Shown one piece after another: positions 55,070 through 64,000 of a stretch of DNA of 64,000 bases (position 1 is the stretch's first letter; every line of letters begins with the position of its first letter). This DNA comes from Acomys russatus (Eukaryota; Chordata; Mammalia; Rodentia; Muridae), in contig NC_067145.1 of the NCBI RefSeq assembly GCF_903995435.1, positions 53,261,734-53,325,733 of the forward strand, read 5' to 3'. The notes under the pieces are model-generated. The model was not told the origin of the DNA. It saw only the letters and a program-made list of their open reading frames with translations, and did no database searches. A program made the translations under genes and the position numbers.

Positions 55070-56910
55070 CCCAAAGGCCAGTGTCAGAAGGCTGGCACCC
55101 AGCAGGTGGCTATGGCACTGGTTCTAGCTGGTTCTATTCTTATCAGAGGAATGCATGGGTTATGTGCTCATGCAATCAACAGGGCACCCTGAGCTCTACC
55201 CGCAAATACGCGGAAGCTATTGTAGAAACTGCATGCTTTCTCTGAGGTTCTCCGTGCAAAGCACAAGCTGGGTCAAGCTGGAGGAAAGCATCTTCCTCTT
55301 TAGGATGTGGAAGTCAGACATCACCCAGCCCAGCTACCTGACCCAACATACCCACGTTATAGAGTCTGGAAGTGGGCTTTATTTAATTCCCCCTGCTTCC
55401 TAATGTACAGAAAGCTGGGGATGCAGCCTTCAGCACCCCACAACAGTAGAAGGAGCATTACTGGATGGCAGAAAGTGGTGTGGCCATCTCAGCTAGTGGA
55501 GATAGAGGACAGCAAGTTCATGGCACACGTACCACAGTGCACAATACATCAGCCCCTATCCTCTTCATCTGATGGCCAGAGTCCTGGGCTCTCCAGTTGT
55601 CCCAGACACTGGTGTAGACACAGAGGGCAGATGGCAGCTCTCAGAGAAGGCAAAGACAAAGACATCTGAGGCTTCTCAGGAGGAAATTGGAGTCATCTTC
55701 AAGCAGGGAGGCCTCCACATTTGGCCTTTTCCTGAGACCTTCTGTCTTTCCAGAAAGACAGAGGCTAATAGGAATACTCAGAAGCTCCAAGACTTCTAGG
55801 GTGGTACATACTTCTAGAATATTCAAAATATAAATGTGCGTATGTATATGTACATATATGCATACATATATGTATATTTCTACATTCAACATCTACCAAA
55901 ATGCTCCAAGAAAAACAAGGTTGATTAAGTTTGTAAACCTTCGTCATCTCAAGACTACCAACTCAGAAAACCCACTGCCCACAATGTCCTCCTAGACTTA
56001 GGGGAAAACATAATTCATAAAATAATAGTGAATAATGTTTTTTTTAAAAGTAGGCCATCCATTGAGGCACAGTCTGAAAGGGCTCTTACGTCATGCCTCC
56101 CTGACCTCTGTTGCTGAAATGCCATCTTTTCAAAAGTTCCATCGAAAAGATGTTCAAATAAGCCTGAAAAAGGTTGTCTGTTCAATTCTTCGCAGCTTAG
56201 TAAGCTTTATAGAGTTCAGCTTGGTGATTGAAATCATTCTGAAAGGAAGACATACCTCGAGTTGTGTCCTGGCAAAGCAGTTCTGGCGGTCACTGCTTAT
56301 ACCAGCAAGGCGCTCTCAACAACACACCAAATACGTACATTAAAATTCCTAAGAACCCTAAAGGACCATTTCTCCAGTCTCAAGATTTTTCTGCAACTAA
56401 GGAATAATAAGAACTCTATTTTTGCTTTGTGGTGTGTCTGTGTTTTCTCTTTTGATTAAGACTGAATCACTTTCTGGCTTCATTGAGAATCCAGTGAGGC
56501 CCAGTGGGGAGTCAGCTGTTTGCTCGGCACTCCATGCACAAGGAAAACCATGGGTCTGACTCACTCCTAATGTGCACCCTGCCTGCTGTCAATAAAGCCT
56601 GTGGAAAAGTCAGGAAACAGGACTTGGCTCTGGGTATCCAGTGGATTTTCCCACTTCTCATATTAACTTGGAAAATGTTACTACCTAACACTGGAAAATG
56701 TTACTACCCAACACCACAGGTACCAGGATAACCCGTTTCTGTTCTCAAACTTTCCAAGTGGCCCTGGGCTAGAAACATCACCTAACTGCATTTGGATTTC
56801 TCTAGCTTGTTTTTTTATTTAATAAAAACAATAATTAATAAGAAAGGAGGTAGAGCCAGGTATTCACGAGATTATGCCTTTCAAATAAAAAAAAAAAATG
56901 TAGATTAAAG
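55070..56910. other. Unique sequence
   Basis: About 1.8 kb with nothing named. 55835-55880 is TATG/CATA-rich. The stretch at about 56055-56400 is repeat-free and has TTACGTCA (56086-56093), a CRE/ATF-type word; it is a candidate conserved element only. Confidence 0.42.
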
Positions 56911-57210
56911 GGCTAGGGGCCAAAGTGCAGTCAGAAAAAAATGTTGCCATGCAAACATGATGATCTGGGATCAAGCCACAAGAACTCACATAAAAAAATG
57001 GGTGTGGTGACTCTCACTTGTAATGCCAGCACTGACAAGGCAGAAGAAGCAGGTAAGTCCCAGGGGCTTGTGTCCAGCCAGCCTAGCTTAATTGACAAGG
57101 TCCAGGCCCATGAGAGATTCTGGCTCAAAAACAAACAAACGAACAAGGAAAAACAAGGTATGATACTGAGGAACAAGACCTGAAGTTAATATTGGGCTTC
57201 CACATGCATG

Positions 57211-57213
<3 letters not shown>
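56911..57213 (+). mobile_element. RSINE1 SINE
   Basis: GGCTAGGGGCCAAAGTGC head, GATCAAGCCACAAGAACTCACATAAAAAAATGGGTGTGGTG, CAGGGGCTTGTGTCCAGCCAGCCTAGC and GAGAGATTCTGGCTC are present. Confidence 0.86.

Positions 57214-57263
<50 letters not shown>
57214..57263. repeat. (AC)n microsatellite on an RSINE1 tail
   Basis: About 25 uninterrupted units after TTCCACATGCATGTTC. Confidence 0.97.
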
Positions 57264-57265
<2 letters not shown>

Positions 57266-57731
57266 TCTTCTTGGAATTTTACAATATGATGACTTTGCAG
57301 ATGCATGACCTCTTGCTATCTTTCTAAATTTAGGTCAAAAAGAGACCACAAAATTCCGTTAGTCAAGAAAAAGCCAGCACAAGGCAGCAGGCAGCTGTTT
57401 CAGACGAGCAATCTTGAAGCACACCACACTCTGAGTTATTCAACGTTCCCCAGCCGGTGTAGAGCACTATTTCCCATCTCTTACTGTAAGTGGATCTGGG
57501 ATTCTTAGACCGATGCAAAGTCCCCAGGCATTTCTAAACTGAATAATCAAGTCTCTTCTGGTCCTATCATGGTTAATTTAATAATTTCAAATGATTTCAA
57601 TTTATACAACCATGGTGTGAAAAAAAAATGTAAGCCTAAGCATTGGAAGTTGTTCCAAGATGGACATGTTCCCACATCGCTCGAAGTGGAATAAACGTAC
57701 TATTCTGAAAACCAATGACCCCCACCCCACT

Positions 57732-57835
57732 TAAAAGATGAAGAAAGGGGATCCAAGAAGTTAACTAATTTGTTCCACAACTAAATAAGAACCTAGAAGT
57801 AGGCAGTGTAACTCCAGAGCCCCAAATATGTTGCA
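57732..57835 (-). mobile_element. MIR fragment
   Basis: AAAAGATGAAGAAAGGGGATCCAAGAAGTTAACTAATTTGTTCCACAACTAAATAAGAACC follows the antisense MIR core (agatgaggaaactgaggctcagagaagttaagtaacttg). Confidence 0.6.
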
Positions 57836-59740
57836 CAGGGCCACTTTACCTCAGCAGCCACGAGCACCTATCTCCAACACTGGGCGGCTGAGGGAGTCAC
57901 CTAAACATCACTGGCCACACTTTGGAAGAGGCTCGTTTCTGATGAAACTTTCAGGGCAAGCTGGGAGCGATGGCGATCCCCTGAAGCCTGGGCTGCTGAA
58001 CTACTAAGGAAAACACACAAGTGAAAGACTAGCCTCTGAGGGCAGAGGCAGCCACAGGCAAAACAGCTTCACTCATGCCGAAAAAGGCTTTGCATCACAT
58101 GCGACAAATTTTAGTTCTCCCCACCGCCGCGTGATGGTTGGAACCGTTCCTCTGGAGCTCGCTCACTAAGACCCCCGGATTTGGACAATTCTTCTCTGCA
58201 GACAAAGCCCTTCCCTTGTCCCTGCTCCCACAATGCACCACTCGTGGGACCAGGGCACACAGACTGCTGGTGACCTGGATGCCAACACACTCCATTCAGA
58301 GCACTCACAAAAGATGGCATCCACAACAGGTTTAGCCGCCCTACCCCCTCTTCACTGAGTGACACTCTTTATCGTTTTCCAAATATTCTGTGCAACCAGC
58401 AATCAAGACAGGAAAAAACAAGCCAAGGCTTACACACAGACAAAATGCTGATTTGTCTATTCTATTAATAATACAAAATCTCAGCGAACGCAAATGGCAG
58501 TGCATGAATAATTGCACAGAAAGTTCAATCCAAGCCAAACGTTTCCATCTGAATTGACATTTCCAGAAATTTCTCCATTAACATAGCTAATACTGATTTA
58601 TATATCCTGAAAATGAATGAGCCATTGACAGGGATTTCCCCTGTATTTCCTAAGGGAAAGTGATGTGAATACAAAAAAGAATCAATGCAGATGATACCCA
58701 ATTTTAAATGATGCCTTTTATTCTGTTATATTTGACTATACATTGTACACAAGTATTAGCATACTAATAAGTATTCCTGTCCCACAGCAATATGGCTATC
58801 TTTTAAAGAAGACAAAAATAATCCTGACTGTAACCTGCCTCAAACAAAGAGCAGTTTTCAGGCCATAGCTTTAGAGTAATGGAACCAAATATATTTAAAA
58901 GCCTTAAAAAATATGATGGACATATAACACACAGAGGAGACAATTTTCAGAAACTATTTATACACACAAAATTTTTCATTACCCAAAATTCTAAAGGAAA
59001 TGGCTAGTTGATATACTAAGTAGCTGCTTTTGGGCAGAAAAATGACATGTCTTTTACGTAATATTAATATAAAAGAAAAGCTTTGAAGAATATGGTACCA
59101 ATACTCCTGAAAGAGGAAATTAATATACTAAGGAAGGAACATATTAAAATGGGGAGGGGAGTCTAAAACCCTGGTCAGGCAGCAAGTCAAGCTCAGAAAG
59201 AAGACATTATAGAGGGGACAGATATAAAACAGGAGCAGGTATAGGAATTCCAAAGGACTATTTTGTGAAATCTTTTAACAAAGAAATTGATCCTCCATAA
59301 TTGATTTCTTTACACTGGACTGCATTTGGCCATCCAGAGAAGTCTGAACAACTTCAAACAAAACTATGTCTACACAGGCAAAGGCAACCGGTGAATTAAA
59401 GCCATCATTCACTCAACGGAGGAAGGTGGAAGGCTGGGCTACTATGACTAAAAGGGTTTTTCATGGAACCTATCCAAGTTCAAATTAATGAGGAACAGAA
59501 CAGTTGCTGCATTTTCTTCAGTACTTGGTCGAGAACATTCTGAGACAGTAAAGAATACCCATCAGAACCCTTCCAGAGAGATGCCCACAACTGGGCACTT
59601 GGGTTATGCTTATCCAAATAGCAAAACTTGAGAAACTGCAAAATGTTCAAAAAACTGAGAAAATACTTATGCAAAATACATCTCAGTCTGAGTGTGAGGG
59701 AAGGAGACTCGGTGGCTGAGCTGTCAGGTCCTAAACTCAA
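57836..59740. other. Unique sequence, AT-rich, possible conserved elements
   Basis: About 1.9 kb with no named repeat. The part at 58440-58720 is dense in homeodomain-type A/T words (TATTAATAATAC, GCATGAATAATTGCAC, AACATAGCTAATACTG) and looks conserved. This needs alignment. No exon supported. Confidence 0.4.
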
Positions 59741-60738
59741 GCCAGACTGAGGAGAAAGCGCAATCAGCAACTTGCTTGTCTTGCAAGAAGGAGGGCATAG
59801 GCTTAATCCCAAGAACACACTGCTTCTCAAAGGAGGAAGCCAATCATAGCAGTGATGCTTTTTTGTTTGTTTGTTTTGTTTTTGGGGGGTTTGGGGTTTT
59901 TTGTTTTTTAATATATTTTATTAATTTATTCATATTACATCTCAATTGTTATCCCATCCCTTGTATCCTCCCATTCCTCCCTCCCTCCCGTTTTTCCCTT
60001 ACTTCCCTCCCCTATGACTGTTCCTGAGAGGGACCTCTTCCCCCTGTATATGTTCATAGGGTATCAAGTCTCTTCTTGGTAGCCTGCTATCCTTCTTCTG
60101 AGTGCCACCAGGTCTCTCCATCCAGGGGACGTGGTCATATATGGGGCACCAGAGCTCGTGTGAAAGTCAGACCCCAATCTCCACTCAACTGTGGAGAATG
60201 TCCTGTCCATTGGGTAGATCTGGGTAAGAGTTCAAAGTTTACTGCACATATTGTCCTTGGCTGGTGCCATAGTTTGAGCAGGACCCCTGGGCCCAGATCA
60301 GCCCGTCATAATGTTCTTGTAGGTTTCTAGGACCCTCTGGATCCTTCTATTTGCCCATTCTCCCATACTTCTCTCATCGAGAGTCCCAATAGGATGTCCT
60401 CCCCTCTGTCCCACTTTCCTAGTAAGTGAAGACTTTCATGGGACATGCCCCTTGGGCTAGTGTCCAGATATAAGTGAGTATATACTATTTGACCCTTTAT
60501 GCTTCTGGGTTAACTCACTCATGATAATTTCTAGTTCAATCCATTTGTCCACAAATTTTGGGAAACTGTGGTACATATACACTATGGAATACTACTCAGC
60601 TATTAAAAACAAGCAGTGACACTTGTAGTCCTAGGATCTCTGGGGCTCAGCAGCCCGTCAGTCTAACCTAGTTGGCCACTCCAGGCTAATCAGAGACCCT
60701 ATTTCATGAAACAAAGTGGACAGCTGTCAGGGAAAGAC

Positions 60739-60745
<7 letters not shown>
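59741..60745 (+). mobile_element. RSINE1 interrupted by a LINE-1
   Basis: The head part (59741-59860: CAACTTGCTTGTCTTGCAAG, GGCTTAATCCCAAGAACAC) and tail part (60612-60745: CACTTGTAGTCCTAGGATCTCTGGGGCTC, AGTCTAACCTAGTTGGCC) are consecutive pieces of one RSINE1. They are separated by an L1 of about 750 bp. The RSINE1 3' end runs into (AC)n at 60744-60773. Confidence 0.85.
59848..60624 (-). mobile_element. LINE-1 3' end with short inverted 5' segment
   Basis: From a T-rich tail at 59861 to about 60563 the L1 is on the minus strand (ORF2 end and 3' UTR). From about 60564 to 60611 a short ORF2 piece (GTGGTACATATACACTATGG) runs on the plus strand. AGCAGTGATGCTT (59848-59860) and AGCAGTGACACTT (60612-60624) match at 11 of 13 and are the target duplication within the RSINE1. 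The two segments are nearly adjacent in normal L1 sequence, as expected from twin priming. Confidence 0.92.
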
Positions 60746-60773
<28 letters not shown>

Positions 60774-60777
<4 letters not shown>

Positions 60778-61189
60778 TGTGTACCTACACACATGCAAAT
60801 GTACACATGCACAAACACACAAAAGTTAAGCCAGGATCCTAGTGTCCAGGTCTTTTCCCTCTGTAGATTCTGAAACTATAGGGAAGAAAGATGCTTCCAA
60901 AGGTAGAACATCACAGTCAACACACCTACTATCCACGGCCACTGCATTCACTGCACTGGAAGGCCTGGCACTTTGCAAATCAGAATGTTCACAATGGTCA
61001 TCAAAAAATTAAGCACTAAAGCCTTAGTTGAAGACTCATTACCTTCTCTCTCCCTGTCTCTACTTTAAAGAAAAAAGATTTATTTTTTTTTTAAAGAACC
61101 TAACTACATACTTACTAGATTATAAATTTCAAAAAGCTGGAAATTTTTCCCCCAAGGACTCTGGGAACTGGATTAGTTGCCAGCAGTAA
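60774..61189. other. Unique sequence
   Basis: Nothing recognised. Confidence 0.4.
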
Positions 61190-61434
61190 TTTATTTTCAT
61201 TTATTAAATCTTATTTATGTATGTGCATGCATGTCCCTGTATGTGTGTGTGCATACATGTGTACATGTGTGTGAACACAAATGTACATGTGTGCTCATGA
61301 GTGTCACAGCACACATCTGGAATTCAGAGGATAACTCTGTGAAGCCAGTTCTCTCCTACCATCATGTGGAACCCAAGACTCAACCTCAGGTTGTCAAGCT
61401 TGGCAGCAAGCAACGCTGAGCCACCAGCCCTCAA
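61190..61434 (-). mobile_element. B3/B2-class SINE
   Basis: TAAATCTTATTTATGTATGTGC, GTGAAGCCAGTTCTCTCCTACCATCATGTGGAACCCAAGACTCAACCTCAGGTTGTCAAGCTTGGCAGCAAGC and GCTGAGCCACCAGCC are in antisense order. Confidence 0.85.
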
Positions 61435-62024
61435 CTCTAATTCTGTAAAGGTCAGTACACCCAAACTAACATATAATCATCTTCATGTCATCAAAGAAAA
61501 GAAATCTTTCCACTAGAGAGTCGGAATGGTAATAGCAAATCTTTTCCACTTAATACTTAAAACTTCTGAAAACTGGACCACATCCTTTTTCTCATTCTAT
61601 GGCACACCAGAGAAAACCTGCTGGTGGTTAGGATGATACGGTGAGTAACTTTCAGAGCCTGGGCCTCAGATCAGGGCATCCACATCTCCTAGAAGCTTAC
61701 TAGAAGTGTAGATTCTCAAGTCCCCAGCCATTCTGTGTGCCCAGCACAGGGTCAGCCTGAAAACCACGTCAAGAAAGCATATGATCCTGTAACTCAGACA
61801 GAAGCTCAGACAACCTGATTTCAAGACTGGCAGGCCCAGGCTCCTTATCACAACCTCTGAAAATATGGTTTCTTTTTTCCAAACAAAAGGTGGCAACGTG
61901 TACACCTGCAATATGTGATAGCTATGCGGTGAGAATATTTAAAGTCAATACTATTCTGATTCCAACAATTCGAGATACATAAGCAGCAGCAAGTGACAAG
62001 AGCTTCTCAGTGTCACATTGCAAT
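61435..62024. other. Unique sequence
   Basis: Nothing recognised. Confidence 0.4.
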
Positions 62025-62415
62025 GTCCTTTTCATCATTATCAAATAATGATGATTATTTCATCATCATCATCAAACTACTAATCAGCAGCAGCAGCACT
62101 GCCATCGCACATCACCAACAGCTTCATGCCACCATCATTGTCACATCACCTCGTCATATTGCACACCATCCTCATTATGATCCCATCATACGCCATCACC
62201 ACCCTCACCCATCAGCAGCGTCATACCATCACCATCACTACACTCACCATTATATACCATGCCATCATCCCTCCCTGCCATCACCATCACACACACTCAT
62301 CACCTTCATTACTTAACACCAGTAGTAGCATAGCACCATTACCATACCATCACCACCATACACCACCCTCACCCCGTCACCACTACGCACCATCGCCACC
62401 ACCATTAGCACACTC
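62025..62415. repeat. Degenerate (CAT)/(CAC)n tract
   Basis: About 390 bp built mostly of CAT, CAC, ATC and CACCAT units with interruptions, including AATAATGATGATTATT and (CAG)4 at about 62086. Reads as His/Ser/Thr-rich peptide in open frames. It is an old, decayed trinucleotide array. Confidence 0.9.
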
Positions 62416-63239
62416 TATTTTACACCACATACAAGAGGAGAAAGAGACCGGGTTTGTACAGAACGCTCCATTTTGCCCAGACCCACATTGAGGCTCTCAG
62501 ACTCCCAGAACCGATTCTTAAGAACCCAACCCAAGGTTGGAAAGGATGGAGCCTCAGGCTCATCGGGAGTTAAATATAGAAAGAGGCAGCTGGAGGATGT
62601 TCACCAACTCTTTCCAGGGAGGGAGAAAGAACCCAGGAGGCCCAAACACAGATGAGCAAGTGATTCATCAAAAAGAAAAAAGATGGGGGGGGGGGCGGAG
62701 CCAGATGATTTAGTGCCAAACGCCCCCACATTACCATGGCTTGTTTTTGTTAGTCTTACCTTGGGCATCTGCTACAACTTATGACTGGTTTTATTTTTAA
62801 TTAGATATTCATTCCACTTTGCTTCCTCTTGTGCCTATCAAGAGGAGCTGGCTTGGGGGACCTGGCTCCCCTTCTGTAGCCCCTATGCAGAGCCACTCAG
62901 ACTCCCAGCTCACACTGCAGAGGGGGGTCCCAGGAAACTGAAGAGAGGACTGTGGTAAGGAAACACGGTCCCTTTAATAAATGGAAATTACTTTGTCTGT
63001 GTGGTCAGGGCCCTGGCTCTCTTTGTGTCTCTGCCCATTTGTCACCTGGGACACCAACCCACTCTGACAGGCTCAAACTCCAACCTTGAGTAAGCCAACC
63101 AAAGACAGCAGCAAATGTTCTACCCTCTGTTTTAGAATCATTATTTGGATTCCTAACTTTGTAACTGTTATCAAAAATATGATTGTAAGGAACCAGCACT
63201 AGAAATTAAAATGTATTTACAACATAGTTTTATTGATAA
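62416..63239. other. Unique sequence with a G run
   Basis: A run of about ten G at 62685-62695. Nothing else recognised. Confidence 0.45.
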
Positions 63240-63395
63240 ACCAAAGTCAGGAAATAGAGGCAAGATGATTGCGTGTTTGAGGCCAGCCTTGGCTACATGG
63301 TGAATTCAAGACCAGTCTGAGCTTCTTATCAAAACACTGTCTTCAAAAACCTAGTTCTGGGAATGTTGCTCAGTAACATAGCATGTGCGTAGCAT

Positions 63396-63396
<1 letters not shown>
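63240..63396 (+). mobile_element. B1 fragment followed by an ID head
   Basis: AAATAGAGGCAAGATGATTGCG, GAGGCCAGCCTTGGCTACATGGTGAATTCAAG is B1-like. GGGAATGTTGCTCAGTAACATAGCATG is ID-like and runs into a CA tract. Confidence 0.75.

Positions 63397-63442
<46 letters not shown>
63397..63442. repeat. (CA)n microsatellite
   Basis: Twenty-three uninterrupted CA units. Confidence 0.97.
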
Positions 63443-63446
<4 letters not shown>

Positions 63447-63515
63447 GGGTAGCATCTCTGTTGTCTCGTTATAGGTCTTACCAGATGCTCCAACAATCAC
63501 CTACCTCTACTATGT

Positions 63516-63520
<5 letters not shown>

Positions 63521-63546
<26 letters not shown>

Positions 63547-63547
63547 G

Positions 63548-63604
<57 letters not shown>
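63521..63604. repeat. (TA)n(AC)n compound microsatellite
   Basis: TA-rich alternation to 63550 followed by about 27 AC units, together about 84 bp of nearly strict purine-pyrimidine alternation. Confidence 0.97.
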
Positions 63605-63610
<6 letters not shown>

Positions 63611-63849
63611 ACACCCCAGAGCCTTGTGTCTGTGGTTGAAGGAAACAGTACTCAGGTGTCTGCTTCTGCAGAGACTGCACACAATGTGAATTGTAACATG
63701 AATTCACTTTGTGTACATAGAAGCCAAAGCACTAAGGTACAATCTTAATTTTTTTTTTTTAACCAAAGCCAGAAACTTCTGAGCTCAGGTTCTCGGCATT
63801 ACACCAATGCTTAGATATGCTTATGAGTAAGCGAATAAGACATGGAAGG

Positions 63850-63935
63850 CTGGAGTTTAGGATGCAGTTCTGTGGAAGCGTGTGTCCTTTGCTTGTGAGA
63901 GGCCCTGGCCTCAACACTAATACCATTATAAGAAG
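63850..63935 (+). mobile_element. ID-like SINE
   Basis: GGCTGGAGTTTAGGATGCAGTTCTGTGG, GTGTCCTTTGCTTGTGAGAGGCCCTGGCCTCAACAC; diverged. Confidence 0.62.
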
Positions 63936-63951
63936 AGAGAGACTGAATAGG

Positions 63952-64000
63952 AGATCTGGGGACGTAGCTCAACTAGTAAAGTGCTTGCCTACCATTCACA
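63952..64000 (+). mobile_element. ID SINE, cut by the window end
   Basis: GATCTGGGGACGTAGCTCAACTAGTAAAGTGCTTGCCTACCATTC is the ID 5' half. The rest lies beyond the window. Confidence 0.8.

Noticed and set aside
62126..62491. His/Ser-rich 121-codon frame
   Set aside because: It is a read-through of the decayed CAT/CAC tract.
1..64000. Complete endogenous provirus
   Set aside because: Only solo or partial LTR-type repeats were seen. No gag, pol or env-like frames lie between paired LTRs.

Overview
The window looks like nuclear DNA of a muroid rodent (mouse, rat or hamster group). The basis is its repeat content: B1, B2/B3, B4, ID and RSINE1 SINEs, URR1 hAT elements, MaLR-type LTRs, rodent L1 3' ends, and many long (CA)n tracts, over a background of old mammalian MIR, L2 and Tigger fossils. 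ID elements are few and diverged, which argues against rat. The species cannot be fixed from the sequence; a cricetid is possible but unproven.

I found no protein-coding gene, no convincing exon, no CpG island and no functional RNA gene. Open frames are short, start at non-ATG codons, or lie in simple or tandem repeats. The window is best read as intergenic or intronic. The only gene-derived item is a U6 snRNA retropseudogene near 52.5 kb.

Layout. 0-5 kb: CA/TG tracts with a 68-bp perfect purine-pyrimidine alternation, paired RSINE1 copies and a four-part microsatellite. 5-15 kb: RSINE1 copies, a CCA-type tract, an L1 3' end, a facing GT/CA pair around a GC core, an LTR carrying a nested B1, and a URR1. 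15-32 kb: mostly unique DNA with several stretches that look like conserved non-coding elements, plus scattered SINEs and MIR/L2. 32-37 kb: MaLR LTRs, long GA tracts and SINEs. 37-43 kb: unique DNA, a run of 39 G, and a B2. 43.0-43.5 kb: a nearly uniform 40-bp minisatellite of 12 copies. 43.8-50.5 kb: LTRs, an inverted (twin-primed) L1, L2 and a Tigger-type fossil. 50.5-55 kb: SINEs, an L1 inserted into the U6 pseudogene, a TACA/TACG array, a LTR and a second full URR1. 55-64 kb: unique AT-rich DNA, a second twin-primed L1 inserted inside an RSINE1, a degenerate CAT/CAC tract, and CA repeats.

The most informative structures are the nested insertions with target-site duplications, which give relative ages, and the structure-prone repeats. 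I did not find evidence for a new gene system.
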